This document shows, in pieces, positions 1 to 7,161 of a stretch of DNA of 64,000 nucleotides (the stretch's first letter is position 1; the number at the start of each line of letters is the position of its first letter). Both the position numbers and the translations under genes were made by a program. The notes beneath the pieces are model-generated. The model saw only the letters and a program-made list of their open reading frames with translations. It searched no databases and had not been told where the DNA came from. Source of the DNA: Rahnella variigena (lineage in GTDB: Bacteria; Pseudomonadota; Gammaproteobacteria; Enterobacterales; Enterobacteriaceae); assembly GCF_003610915.1 (NCBI RefSeq), contig NZ_NSDJ01000002.1:310001-374000 (forward strand). The letters run 5' to 3'.

Positions 1-1
1 C

Positions 2-379
2 GGTATTGATGGCATTACCTGGAAAAATGACCGCCATTCTCCGGCATTCCGGATTGCTGTTGTCCGGACTGTTCTCGGTGAAGAACTTTCAATGCGCGAA
101 GCTGCCGCACGGTTTAATATCTCAAACGAGACCGTCGTCCGGCACTGGGTTAATGTCTACAAAGACGCTGGTGAGAATGGACTTCTGAGCATAAAACCCG
201 GCCGGAGAAAAGGCATGACAAAACCCAAAAAAGCATCCCCACTTACCGATGAGGCGCTGGAAAAGTTATCTCCCGAAGAGCTGCGGGCTGAGCTCCGTTA
301 CCTGCGTGCAGAGAATGCCTACCTAAAAAAGCTAAAGGCCTTAGTTCAAAGCGAGAAAAACGGCAAAAAGCCGCAATAA
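2..379 (+). CDS. IS3-family transposase OrfA, 5' partial
   Basis: OrfA supplies the helix-turn-helix that binds the IS ends. The frame is open from base 2 without a start, so the gene begins upstream. The visible part has the HTH (from about FRIAVVRTVLGEELSMREAAARF) and a C-terminal leucine-zipper-like stretch (ELRAELRYLRAENAYLKKLKAL) that serves for multimerisation in this family. It overlaps the OrfB frame, which is open from at least 301. A-rich slippery candidates lie near 355-361 (G AAA AAC) and 364-370 (C AAA AAG), so an OrfAB fusion by -1 frameshifting is likely, as in other IS3 elements. The exact slip site is not proven. Confidence 0.85.
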   Translation, partial: GIDGITWKNDRHSPAFRIAVVRTVLGEELSMREAAARFNISNETVVRHWVNVYKDAGENGLLSIKPGRRKGMTKPKKASPLTDEALEKLSPEELRAELRYLRAENAYLKKLKALVQSEKNGKKPQ

Positions 380-432
380 TCAGTGAGCTAAGGCGTAATT
401 ATGCGCTTAGTGACCTTCTGCGTGCAGCGGGG

Positions 433-1218
433 ATGTCCCGCAGTACGTGGTATCACAATATGAACGCGCTGAAGCGAGTGGACAGGCATGCCGGACTGAA
501 AGACAAAATCAGAGAGATATACCACCATCATAAAGGGCGTTATGGTTACCGCAGGATCACGCTCTCACTGAGAAAGCAGGGGCTGCTGGTGAACCATAAA
601 ACAGTACAGCGGCTGATGGCAGAGGTGTCGCTCCGGTCGCTTATCAGGGTGAAGAAATATCGCGCCTGGAAAGGGGAAGCGGGCAAGGCAGCCTCCAACC
701 TCCTGAGTCGGGACTTCAGTGCATCAAAAGCCAACGAAAAGTGGGTTACGGATGTTACAGAGTTCTCGATACAGGGTAAAAAGTTGTACCTGTCACCGGT
801 TCTCGATCTTTTTAACCGGGAAATCATCTCATACAGCCTGTCGGAAAGACCGGTGATGGAAATGGTGAATACCATGCTGCGTGATGCGTTCGCAAAGCTC
901 AGTCCAGAAGATGCCCCGTTGTTGCACTCGGATCAGGGTTGGCAGTATCGAATGGCAGCCTATCAGGCAAAATTAAAGGCAGAGGGCATAACGCAAAGTA
1001 TGTCGCGTAAAGGAAACTGCCTGGATAATGCTGTAATGGAGAACTTCTTCGGTACGCTGAAATCGGAGTGTTTTTACCTGAGCCAGTTCGGGAGTCTCAG
1101 GGAACTGAGGGAGGCGATAGAGGGGTATATCCATTACTACAACAACGAAAGAATAAGCCTGAAATTAAAAGGCCTGAGTCCGGTAGAATACCGAACCCAG
1201 GCCCTGAAAGCCGCTTAA
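433..1218 (+). CDS. IS3-family transposase OrfB, DDE integrase domain
   Basis: Catalytic part of the transposase. From the ATG at 433 (261 aa) it has an N-terminal HTH_21-like segment (HKGRYGYRRI) and an rve integrase core. The DDE triad can be placed at D107 (WVTDVTEF), D167 (LLHSDQGWQY) and E203 (NAVMENFFGTLK). The C-terminal YYNNERI and LSPVEYR motifs are standard for the family. The frame is open upstream to at least 301, so the native product is probably an OrfAB fusion made by frameshifting and 433 may be only an internal start. Length is normal for the IS150-like branch of IS3. No lesion is seen. Confidence 0.9.
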   Translation: MSRSTWYHNMNALKRVDRHAGLKDKIREIYHHHKGRYGYRRITLSLRKQGLLVNHKTVQRLMAEVSLRSLIRVKKYRAWKGEAGKAASNLLSRDFSASKANEKWVTDVTEFSIQGKKLYLSPVLDLFNREIISYSLSERPVMEMVNTMLRDAFAKLSPEDAPLLHSDQGWQYRMAAYQAKLKAEGITQSMSRKGNCLDNAVMENFFGTLKSECFYLSQFGSLRELREAIEGYIHYYNNERISLKLKGLSPVEYRTQALKAA

Positions 1219-1251
1219 CATGAACTGTCCAACTTTATGGGGTCAGTCCAC

Positions 1252-1362
1252 AGCTGCCAGGGCTTATTTGTTTGTGGAATGGGCGGCGTAGATGATGCTG
1301 ATAACATCGTGCACGCCATTCGCCCGTTAGTTGGTCACGAGCGAACCGAGGCCCATTGCTGA
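1252..1362 (+). pseudogene. 3' remnant of a phage gene cut by the IS
   Basis: Directly after the IS end an open frame without a start runs to a TGA at 1360-1362. It encodes about 36 residues including GMGGVDDADNIVHAIRPL and ending ERTEAHC. It looks like the C-terminus of a protein whose N-terminal part lies to the left of the IS. Its place, just before the late region where lambdoid phages keep nin genes or antiterminator Q, suggests such a gene, but the fragment is not recognisable. If it were Q, the late operon could be impaired. Confidence 0.5.
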
Positions 1363-1408
1363 TGTGCACACAGCAAATGGAGCCTATCAAAAAGGGCGTC
1401 TCTGATCT

Positions 1409-2467
1409 ATGAAAAATACTGTGAATTTAAACAGTATAAATATTATTTGTGCTGACTCACTCCAATACATCAAAACCTTACCTGATAACTGCATTGACCT
1501 GATAGCCACGGACCCTCCGTATTTCAGGGTTAAATCATGTAAATGGGACAATCAATGGCCTGATGAGTCAGCTTATCTGGCGTGGCTTGACGAGATGTTT
1601 GCGGAGTTCTGGCGCGTACTAAAACCATCAGGCAGCCTGTACGTCTTTTGCGGTTCTCGTTTGGCTGCTGACACAGAGTTACTGATGCGTGAGCGGTTCA
1701 AAATTCTGAACCACATCATCTGGGCCAAACCTTCTGGGCCGTGGAACAGGCAGCACAAAGAAGACTTGAGGTCGTATTTCCCAGCCACTGAGCGGATCCT
1801 CTTCGCTGAGCATTACAGCGGTCCTTATAGAGGTAAGGCATCAAGTTATTCCGCGCAGTGCAAGGAGCAGCGCAAAAATACGCTCAAGCCTCTGGTGGAT
1901 TATTTTAGTGATGCCCGCAAAGCCTTGGGGATAAGTGCTAAAGAAATTCATCAGGCAACTGGTAAGCAAATGGCTTCGCATTGGTTCAGTGAGAGCCAGT
2001 GGCAATTACCCAGTGAGAAAGACTATCTGGCGCTTCAAAGCTTATTTGATCGCGTAGCCCGCGAAAAGCATGCCCGGCAAGAGCTGGAACTTCCTCATCA
2101 TCAGTTGGTAGTTGAATATCATTCATTATCCCGACGTTATGCGGATCTGGTGGATGAGCTAAAGCGATTGCGGCGGCCTTTCACTGTGACGAGTCTTGTA
2201 CCATTTACTGACGTGTGGATGTATAAGTCAGTTCCGTATTATCCCGGTAAACATCCGTGCGAAAAGCCGGCGGAGATGATGAGAGACATCATCAACGCCA
2301 GCAGCCGACCGGGTGATGTAATTGCTGATTTTTTCATGGGATCAGGTTCCACGATAAAAGAAGCAATCAAGCTGGGCCGTTTCGCGCTGGGCGTGGAACT
2401 TGAAGAGGAACGGTATAAACAGACATTGGGAGAAATATTTCCGAATGATGGCTATAAAAACTCATAA
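1409..2467 (+). CDS. Phage DNA methyltransferase, beta class (DPPY)
   Basis: Predicted S-adenosylmethionine-dependent DNA amino-methyltransferase (N6-adenine or N4-cytosine). The catalytic motif DPPY is at residues 35-38 and the SAM-binding motif FMGSGST at about 309-315, so motif IV precedes motif I, the beta order. The middle (about 140-270) is a long variable segment that should hold the target-recognition domain. No restriction gene is next to it, so it is an orphan enzyme, as is common in prophages, where it can protect phage DNA or alter expression. It lies between the IS-damaged gene and the lysis genes. The start has only a weak ribosome site; target specificity cannot be read from sequence. 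Confidence 0.88.
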   Translation: MKNTVNLNSINIICADSLQYIKTLPDNCIDLIATDPPYFRVKSCKWDNQWPDESAYLAWLDEMFAEFWRVLKPSGSLYVFCGSRLAADTELLMRERFKILNHIIWAKPSGPWNRQHKEDLRSYFPATERILFAEHYSGPYRGKASSYSAQCKEQRKNTLKPLVDYFSDARKALGISAKEIHQATGKQMASHWFSESQWQLPSEKDYLALQSLFDRVAREKHARQELELPHHQLVVEYHSLSRRYADLVDELKRLRRPFTVTSLVPFTDVWMYKSVPYYPGKHPCEKPAEMMRDIINASSRPGDVIADFFMGSGSTIKEAIKLGRFALGVELEEERYKQTLGEIFPNDGYKNS

Positions 2468-2487
2468 TCTTTTGGCTAATACGTGGC

Positions 2488-2527
2488 AAAAAAAAACCTC
2501 ACCTCTGCTCCGAACAGTAGGTGAGGT
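2488..2527 (-). terminator. Leftward intrinsic terminator upstream of lysis genes
   Basis: A 9-bp stem (ACCTCACCT at 2496-2504 with AGGTGAGGT at 2519-2527) is preceded on the + strand by nine A residues, so it is a classical terminator when read on the - strand. No - strand gene is recognisable to its right. Confidence 0.7.
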
Positions 2528-2610
2528 AGCCAATTTTCGGCCAACACCAGGGAAGCAAAAACCATACAACTTTAGTGGATAATAGTTAAATATTTTTTAA
2601 GTGAAATTAA

Positions 2611-2633
2611 GGGCTGCCAATTGGTGGCCCTTT
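2611..2633 (+). terminator. Possible late-leader hairpin (weak)
   Basis: GGGCTGCC and GGTGGCCC pair around an AATT loop, followed by only three T. It sits in the 283-bp space before the holin, where lambda has pR' and tR'. It may be a Q-type late-leader terminator, but the short T-run makes this weak. No other gene is seen in this space. Confidence 0.25.
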
Positions 2634-2749
2634 CAGCATTTAGCGGCCAGTCAATCAGCTTCCCATTCAACTTTCGCAAAGTGACTGAGCCGCTAATTCC
2701 TTCTTTTATCACGACTGCGCACCCAACCGGCTGACCGGAGGGGGAGACT

Positions 2750-2953
2750 ATGAAAATGGACAAATTGACTACAGGCATTGCGTACGGAGCATCCGCCGGT
2801 AGCGTCCTGAACGGCCTGTTAAATGCATTTAGTCCGGATCAGTGGAACGCTATAGGTGTGCTGGCAGGTATATCGGTCGCGCTCCTCACATACCTGACGA
2901 ATCTGTATTTCAAAATCAAAGAAAACCGCCGCAAAGCACTCAGGGGTGAATGA
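2750..2953 (+). CDS. Phage 21-type holin (pinholin) with dual-start motif
   Basis: Small inner-membrane protein that triggers lysis. The 67-aa sequence matches the S21 class II holin layout: [10 protein letters not shown] in the first membrane segment (about 5-27), a second segment about 35-55 ([21 protein letters not shown]) and a charged tail ([13 protein letters not shown]). In the pinholin model, TM1 leaves the bilayer and TM2 forms small holes that depolarise the membrane. The start region MKMDK has two ATG codons, 2750 and 2756, separated by a Lys codon, like the S21 dual start that yields antiholin and holin. A strong GGAGGGGGAG ribosome site precedes it. The stop overlaps the endolysin start (ATGA), and a SAR endolysin follows, as expected for a pinholin. 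Confidence 0.93.
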   Translation: MKMDKLTTGIAYGASAGSVLNGLLNAFSPDQWNAIGVLAGISVALLTYLTNLYFKIKENRRKALRGE

Positions 2954-3492
2954 TGGCATCTCAGCCGGGAGTTAAAAGCAAACTCAGCAAAGCTGTAATC
3001 GCTCTGATCATTTCTGGCGCTGGCGCATCGGCTATCCTCGGACAATTTCTTGATGAAAAGGAAGGTAATAGCCTGACGGCTTATCAGGATGGCGTGGGGA
3101 TTTGGACTATTTGCCGCGGCGTTACCCGCATTGATGGGCGGCCTGTTTACAAAGGCATGAAGCTGACTGCGGCGAAGTGCACCGATGTGAACAAACTGGA
3201 ATCCGATAAGGCGATAGCGTGGGTTAAAAATAATGTCACGGTCACGCTGACTCAGCCCCAAATTGCCGGTATCGCATCATTTTGTCCCTACAACATTGGA
3301 CCGGTGAAATGCTTCACTTCAACGTTCTACAAAAAACTAAATGCCGGAGATAAACGTGGTGCCTGTGCTGAGATAAAGCGGTGGGTGCGCGATGGCGGGA
3401 AAGACTGCAATGTCCGGGCAAATAATTGTCTTGGGCAAGTGATACGCCGGGATCAGGAAGGCGAGTTGACGTGTTGGGGGCTGGATGAATAA
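2950..3492 (+). CDS. SAR endolysin, GH24 muramidase
   Basis: Cell-wall lysozyme of the phage 21 R / P1 Lyz type. Residues about 12-34 form a weakly hydrophobic Gly/Ala-rich signal-anchor-release segment with no cleavage site. The GH24 triad follows the E-x8-D-x5-T pattern: E38, D47 and T53. The enzyme is exported by Sec, stays tethered and inactive, and is released when the pinholin collapses the membrane potential. The first ATG at 2950 overlaps the holin stop; a second ATG at 2953 is equally possible. Several cysteines (such as C55, C102 and the cluster in the last 45 residues) could form regulatory disulfides, as in other SAR endolysins; this is inference. Length (180 aa) is slightly above the usual 165. 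Confidence 0.94.
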   Translation: MMASQPGVKSKLSKAVIALIISGAGASAILGQFLDEKEGNSLTAYQDGVGIWTICRGVTRIDGRPVYKGMKLTAAKCTDVNKLESDKAIAWVKNNVTVTLTQPQIAGIASFCPYNIGPVKCFTSTFYKKLNAGDKRGACAEIKRWVRDGGKDCNVRANNCLGQVIRRDQEGELTCWGLDE

Positions 3493-3976
3493 CAATTTAC
3501 CGATTGTAATGGCCTTCGTGGCTGGCGCTGCTCTTGCCTGGTGGGTTGAAGGTCTGCGCTGGGATGCTGACGCTTCCAAACTGAATGAATCCCACACCGC
3601 CGCGCTGAAGAAACAAAGCGATCAGGCCGTAATTGACCTGACCAACCAGCAGAAGCGCACCGAAGCGGCACAGTCCGCCCTGGCTGCGCTGGATGCTAAG
3701 CACACGAAGGAAATGGTAGATGAACAGGCCAAGAATGATAAGTTGCGCGCTGATGTTGCTGCTGGTACTCGCCGGGTGCGAATCGCCGCGGCAAACCTTG
3801 CAACCTGTCAGCTCGTCGGGAACAGCACTTCCGGCACCGGCGGCGTGGGCGATGCAGCACAAGTCGAACTCTCTGGCGCTGGTGGACGGGCTGTTTTCGA
3901 TCTCCGAGCCAGCGCCATTAAAGACGATCAAGTGATCCGATATCTTCAAGACTACATCCGAAAAATTTCTAAATGA
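3485..3976 (+). CDS. Rz i-spanin
   Basis: Inner-membrane spanin subunit. A single N-terminal membrane segment (about 5-20, IVMAFVAGAALAWW) is followed by a long helical periplasmic part rich in Ala, Lys and Gln (about 30-110), which forms the coiled coil that reaches the outer membrane. It overlaps the end of the endolysin gene by 8 bases. Together with Rz1, encoded inside it in another frame, it fuses inner and outer membranes in the last lysis step. 163 aa is close to lambda Rz (153 aa). Confidence 0.92.
   Translation: MNNNLPIVMAFVAGAALAWWVEGLRWDADASKLNESHTAALKKQSDQAVIDLTNQQKRTEAAQSALAALDAKHTKEMVDEQAKNDKLRADVAAGTRRVRIAAANLATCQLVGNSTSGTGGVGDAAQVELSGAGGRAVFDLRASAIKDDQVIRYLQDYIRKISK
3720..3935 (+). 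CDS. Rz1 o-spanin lipoprotein, embedded in Rz
   Basis: Entirely nested in the Rz gene in a different frame, the arrangement of lambda Rz/Rz1. The product starts with a lipoprotein signal (MISCALMLLLVLAGC); the lipobox is LAGC with Cys20 as the lipidation site. The mature part is short and has prolines (CESPRQTLQPV, LPAPAAW), as o-spanins do. It is anchored in the outer membrane and binds the C-terminus of Rz. The ORF and lipobox are directly visible; the function rests on family knowledge and nesting. Confidence 0.92.
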   Translation: MNRPRMISCALMLLLVLAGCESPRQTLQPVSSSGTALPAPAAWAMQHKSNSLALVDGLFSISEPAPLKTIK

Positions 3977-4057
3977 GGGATGATCTTTAAGACTTTTTGC
4001 AACTTCAATTTTCCAACCTCTGACTAAACTTAAAGCGTTAGGTTAGGGAGGAAACAT

Positions 4058-4243
4058 ATGGCAGAGAAAGATGCATATTCCATCTTATTGGAAGCCTCAC
4101 ATGGGAAGTTGAATTCGAGTGATCTATATAAAGGAAAGCCAGTCAATTCAGTGATTGAAGTTGCTCTAGATGCGATAAACGAGCTTGAAATGGAGATTCA
4201 AAGGCTAAATTACATTATCCGACAAAAAAATAAGCAACGTTAA
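4058..4243 (+). CDS. Small phage accessory protein, unknown
   Basis: A 61-aa acidic/basic, probably helical protein with no recognised domain. The C-terminal half (ALDAINELEMEIQRLNYIIRQ) has heptad spacing and could form a short coiled coil. The start has a very good ribosome site (GGGAGGAAACAT before the ATG). An intrinsic terminator begins at the stop codon. AT-rich compared with the structural genes, which fits an acquired moron. Not recognised as any known family; the strong translation signals and terminator are the main reasons to believe it is real. Confidence 0.7.
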   Translation: MAEKDAYSILLEASHGKLNSSDLYKGKPVNSVIEVALDAINELEMEIQRLNYIIRQKNKQR

Positions 4244-4264
4244 CCGCCTTTAGGCGGTTTTTTT
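4241..4264 (+). terminator. Intrinsic terminator
   Basis: Stem AACCGCC / GGCGGTT (4241-4247 and 4252-4258), loop TTTA, followed by six T. It ends the 4058 gene. Confidence 0.9.
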
Positions 4265-4288
4265 ATAACTGCAATTAGGTGCAGCTAA

Positions 4289-4369
4289 ATGACTAACAAA
4301 ATTCACTTGAGCTATAACCGTCTTTACACGTTGAATGATGGCGATTGTCACGGTGCAATGCATACTTAA
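4289..4369 (+). CDS. Possible 26-aa ORF in accessory region
   Basis: ATG at 4289 with AGGTG eight bases upstream; product begins MTNKIHLSYNRLYTLNDG and ends at TAA 4367-4369. No known family. It may be a small protein or a remnant. Apart from this and the regulatory elements listed, the 388 bases between 4243 and 4631 hold no gene. Confidence 0.25.
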   Translation: MTNKIHLSYNRLYTLNDGDCHGAMHT

Positions 4370-4453
4370 ACGGTTAGCCACGCTGTAAAGCGCTGCGTGA
4401 TCCTGAACAAGATTCATGCAAAAATGGCGCTTTATTTAAGATTTTTTCCAACT

Positions 4454-4483
4454 TTGAACTCCTCAAGCTACACTTTGTATAAT
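4454..4483 (+). promoter_or_regulatory. Sigma-70 promoter for the 4631 gene
   Basis: TTGAAC at 4454-4459 and TATAAT at 4478-4483 with an 18-bp spacer predict transcription from about 4490, which fits a leader of about 140 bases before the 4631 start. Confidence 0.6.
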
Positions 4484-4530
4484 TATATTGAACCAGCTTT
4501 CCTGACTTAGTAAGATGTAGAAAAGACATT

Positions 4531-4615
4531 ATGAAAAAGGAAAATCAATATACCTGAACACAGTCAGGGTGTTCACCTTAGGCTTATTTGCCGTTGCGAA
4601 CGTTGTTCGCTTTTT
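4531..4615 (+). promoter_or_regulatory. Putative attenuator: leader peptide, hairpin, terminator
   Basis: An 8-codon ORF (MKKENQYT, 4531-4557) ends inside a perfect 7-bp inverted repeat (TGAACAC 4555-4561 / GTGTTCA 4569-4575). A second hairpin, GCGAAC / GTTCGC (4596-4601 and 4605-4610) with five T, forms an intrinsic terminator just before the ribosome site of the 4631 gene. This order suggests control of read-through. The trigger is unknown. Confidence 0.5.
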
Positions 4616-4630
4616 AAGAAGGGTATATAA

Positions 4631-5053
4631 ATGAGTACAGAAGATGATTTGAAGGAAATCAAAAAAAGTTTACACCGGATTGCTTATGGTGGTCCATCTA
4701 TTGGGAATCTTTGGCTTATAGTTGCCGAAGTTATTGTATTCAACCTGTGCCTTGTGTTCATGACAGTTGAGCATGCAAAGGTGTCTTTTGGGTTAACTTT
4801 TGCGCTAGTTTATGGGGTCTCTGCTGTCTTATTGCTTCTGAGTAGACTGAACCTTATACCTCTTTTCATATGCTATACATATGTCAGCCTTTGTTGGTCC
4901 GTAATTCCTTATGGTGGATTTATGGACGCAAGACTTCCTGTAATTGCATGGATTAGTGCTGCTGCCGTATTTGTCTTCTCTATGTGGATTCACATCTTTT
5001 ATGTAACTGAGGATGCGTTTAATGGAAAGAAAAAGTCTAAGCGCATAAGTTAA
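4631..5053 (+). CDS. Four-helix membrane protein, phage moron
   Basis: A 140-aa protein with a soluble N-terminus (MSTEDDLKEIKKSLHRIAYG) and four hydrophobic segments at about 25-45, 50-70, 76-95 and 103-125, then a basic tail (NGKKKSKRIS). It is an inner-membrane protein of no recognised family. It has its own promoter, a leader with a terminator and its own downstream terminator, and it is AT-rich compared with its neighbours. These are signs of an independently expressed moron. A role in lysogenic conversion or superinfection exclusion is typical of such genes but is only inference here. Confidence 0.75.
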   Translation: MSTEDDLKEIKKSLHRIAYGGPSIGNLWLIVAEVIVFNLCLVFMTVEHAKVSFGLTFALVYGVSAVLLLLSRLNLIPLFICYTYVSLCWSVIPYGGFMDARLPVIAWISAAAVFVFSMWIHIFYVTEDAFNGKKKSKRIS

Positions 5054-5076
5054 ATATATATTTAGTTTTATCCAAG

Positions 5077-5098
5077 GCTCGCTTCGGCGGGCTTTTTT
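5077..5098 (+). terminator. Intrinsic terminator
   Basis: GCTCGC / GCGGGC stem (one G-T pair) around TTCG, followed by six T. It ends the 4631 gene and separates it from the glycosyltransferases. Confidence 0.85.
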
Positions 5099-5110
5099 AT
5101 TGGAGCTAAT

Positions 5111-6568
5111 ATGCAGGTCACTATTGATGGTGTCCCGTATGTGTCTGCGTGCAATTCAGGCTCTCAGATTGGAATTGCCATCACGACCCACAACCGGCCC
5201 GCTGTTCTGGCGAAAACGATTGAGCAACATCTGAAGTATCTGCCGGCTGGCGCTAAGTTTATCGTGATAGATGATGGTTCAGCGCCAGCAGCCACCGCCG
5301 CCGGTATCGAAATAATCAGGCATGAGAAATCACTGGGGATCGTGGCTTCGAAGAACCGGAGCATCGAGGCTCTGATTGATGCGGGGTGTGAGCACCTTTT
5401 CCTGTGGGACGATGACGCTTATCCGATCAGCGATAACTGGCACGTCCCATATGTCGAATCACCTGAGCCGCATCTGGCTTACCAATTTCTCGATCTGGCT
5501 GGCGCGCAGAAGCTGAAAGATATGGCGGTGCTGTATCGGGATGAACAACATATCGCTTACACCGGCCAGCGTGGGTTGATGCTGTATTACCACCGCAGCG
5601 CAATTGAGAAGGTCGGCGGCTTTGACCCGGTTTATGGTCGTGGTATGTACGAGCATCCCGATCTGGCGCTGCGCATCCATAACGCTGGCCTTTCGACGTG
5701 GGCGTTTGCTGATGTAACGGGTTCGGAAAAGCTGATTTATTCGCTGGATGAGCATGCGGCTGTCGAACGTTCTGTTCCACGGCCTGACCGTGAGGCGCTG
5801 GTAAAGCGCAATGTCGGGATTTACAACAGCAGGCGTGACAGTGGCTATACCGGCTTTGCCCCTTATCGGTGTGAACGTGACGTGGTCATTACCACCTTAC
5901 TGACCAGCCAGCCAGACCCACAGCGCGCCGTGCCGATGAAATCAGATGAATCCGTGCTGTCTGCCTGGTCGTCTTCGATTCGCGGCGCCGACGCTGTGGT
6001 GCTGGCTGATCAGCTCAGTGTTGCACCTGCGGGCGCTTCGCTGGTTATGGTGCCCGCGGTTCAGATGAGCCCGTACTTTGCTCGCTGGGTTCACATCTAC
6101 CAACACCTCAGAGCACATCCTGAATATCGGTTCGTCTGGTGTACGGATGGCACTGACGTTGAGATGTTGCGTGAGCCTTGGGCTGACATGGTACCCGGCA
6201 AGATATACGTTGGCTCTGAGCATAAGACTTACGCCGACGGATGGATGAAGGCCAATCACCACGGGCGCGCATACGGAGAATTCATTGATCAGCACCGCGA
6301 TGACCCACTGCTTAACGCCGGTCTCCTCGGCGGCTCGCGCGCTGACGTGATGGAGTTCGCACACCGGATCGTCAGGCTGCATTACCGCATTGAGAGCCAG
6401 CGGTTCTGGAAGATGGAAACAGCGCCAGCGACCGCGGTTGATATGGGAGCATTTGGGATGGCTGCAAAGTCATTCGGTGACCGCATCGTTACCGGGCCGA
6501 AGATCCACACCGTTTTTAAATCTGATGATGGTATGGGTAAGGAGTTCGCCTGGTGGAAGCACAAATAA
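5111..6568 (+). CDS. Prophage two-domain glycosyltransferase
   Basis: 485-aa protein. The N-terminal domain (about 18-215) is a GT-A fold like family GT2: nucleotide-binding strand IAITTHNRP (22-30), VIDDGS (52-57), DxD-type metal site WDDDAYP (99-105), and an acceptor region GGFDPVYGRGMYEHPDLALRI (169-189). The C-terminal part (about 255-485) looks like a second transferase-like domain, with CTDGTDVEML (344-353) and LNAGLLGG (401-408). No membrane segment or signal peptide, so it acts in the cytoplasm. It overlaps a second glycosyltransferase gene and stands between lysis and packaging genes. Possible acceptors are a virion protein, modified DNA or a host glycan. Phage glycosyltransferases near head genes are known, but this pair's target cannot be deduced. 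Confidence 0.8.
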   Translation: MQVTIDGVPYVSACNSGSQIGIAITTHNRPAVLAKTIEQHLKYLPAGAKFIVIDDGSAPAATAAGIEIIRHEKSLGIVASKNRSIEALIDAGCEHLFLWDDDAYPISDNWHVPYVESPEPHLAYQFLDLAGAQKLKDMAVLYRDEQHIAYTGQRGLMLYYHRSAIEKVGGFDPVYGRGMYEHPDLALRIHNAGLSTWAFADVTGSEKLIYSLDEHAAVERSVPRPDREALVKRNVGIYNSRRDSGYTGFAPYRCERDVVITTLLTSQPDPQRAVPMKSDESVLSAWSSSIRGADAVVLADQLSVAPAGASLVMVPAVQMSPYFARWVHIYQHLRAHPEYRFVWCTDGTDVEMLREPWADMVPGKIYVGSEHKTYADGWMKANHHGRAYGEFIDQHRDDPLLNAGLLGGSRADVMEFAHRIVRLHYRIESQRFWKMETAPATAVDMGAFGMAAKSFGDRIVTGPKIHTVFKSDDGMGKEFAWWKHK

Positions 6569-7161
6569 AGGTTGTGGTGGTCGGCCATCATTCCCGGCGG
6601 CATCAGGCCAGCCAGCTTGCGCACCTGCTTGATGCTCACCTGCTGATGGATGAAGGGGACAATGGCGCCAACTGGAATCATCGGCGCGCTATCGGGTGGG
6701 CCAGCCAGCAGGAATGCCGTGTAGTGATAATGGAAGATGACGCGCTTCTGCTGCCTGGCTTCACCGATTCAGTACGTGAATGGGTGACCCGGTTCCCCGA
6801 TCACCTCATCAGTTTCTATCTGGGTACCGGCCGCCCGCCACAGTATCAGCAGCAGATAGCAGCCAGCCTGATTGATGCCGATAAGCACCGCAGAGATTAC
6901 ATCACGATGGACCGCCTGCTTCATGGTGTGTGCTACAGCCCGCCAGTCAGCGGACTAAGCCGCATTATCCAGAACTGGAACCGAACCAAAGCGGCTGACT
7001 ATGCGGTAGGTGACGCTCTGGGCGGCAAGGTCATTTATCCCTGCTACTCGCTGGTCGATCATGCCGATGGCGCGACAGTCGAGCGACACCCGGACAACCA
7101 ACCAAGGATTGAACGCCGCCGTGCGTGGCGACTTGCAGGAGGTACCGCATGGCAAAGCTGA
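6553..7161 (+). CDS. Prophage glycosyltransferase, GT25-like
   Basis: 202-aa protein starting at GTG 6553, inside the end of the preceding gene, with GGAG upstream. The core VVIMEDDALLLPGF (57-70) matches the metal-binding EDD motif of GT25 and related phage transferases, and NHRRAIGWA (42-50) fits the helix before it. It is shorter than LPS GT25 enzymes (about 250 aa), so only the catalytic core is present. No signal or membrane helix. Translationally coupled to the upstream glycosyltransferase and overlapping the HNH gene, so the three are probably co-expressed. The pair could add two sugars in sequence to one acceptor; this is inference. Confidence 0.72.
   Translation: MEAQIKVVVVGHHSRRHQASQLAHLLDAHLLMDEGDNGANWNHRRAIGWASQQECRVVIMEDDALLLPGFTDSVREWVTRFPDHLISFYLGTGRPPQYQQQIAASLIDADKHRRDYITMDRLLHGVCYSPPVSGLSRIIQNWNRTKAADYAVGDALGGKVIYPCYSLVDHADGATVERHPDNQPRIERRRAWRLAGGTAWQS

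Larger units (their letters stand above)
1..1250 (+). mobile_element. IS3-family insertion sequence, left end outside window
   Basis: Two overlapping reading frames encode OrfA and a DDE transposase OrfB. The right terminal inverted repeat is visible at about 1221-1250; on the complementary strand it begins TGGACTGACCCCATAAAG, typical of IS3-family ends. The element stops at 1250 and phage-like sequence resumes. The left end and target duplication are outside the window. The transposase shows no internal stop or break, so the element may be active. Confidence 0.85.
3986..4454 (+). repeat. 20-bp direct repeat upstream of two small genes
   Basis: TTTAAGACTTTTTGCAACTT (3986-4005) and TTTAAGATTTTTTCCAACTT (4435-4454) agree at 18 of 20 positions. 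One lies 53 bp before the 4058 gene, the other just upstream of the promoter of the 4631 gene. This may be a shared regulatory site or a trace of duplication. Confidence 0.55.

Noticed and set aside
7125-7148. Upstream start of the HNH nuclease
   Set aside because: AGGAGGT at 7137-7143 is placed for ATG 7149 and lies inside the longer form.
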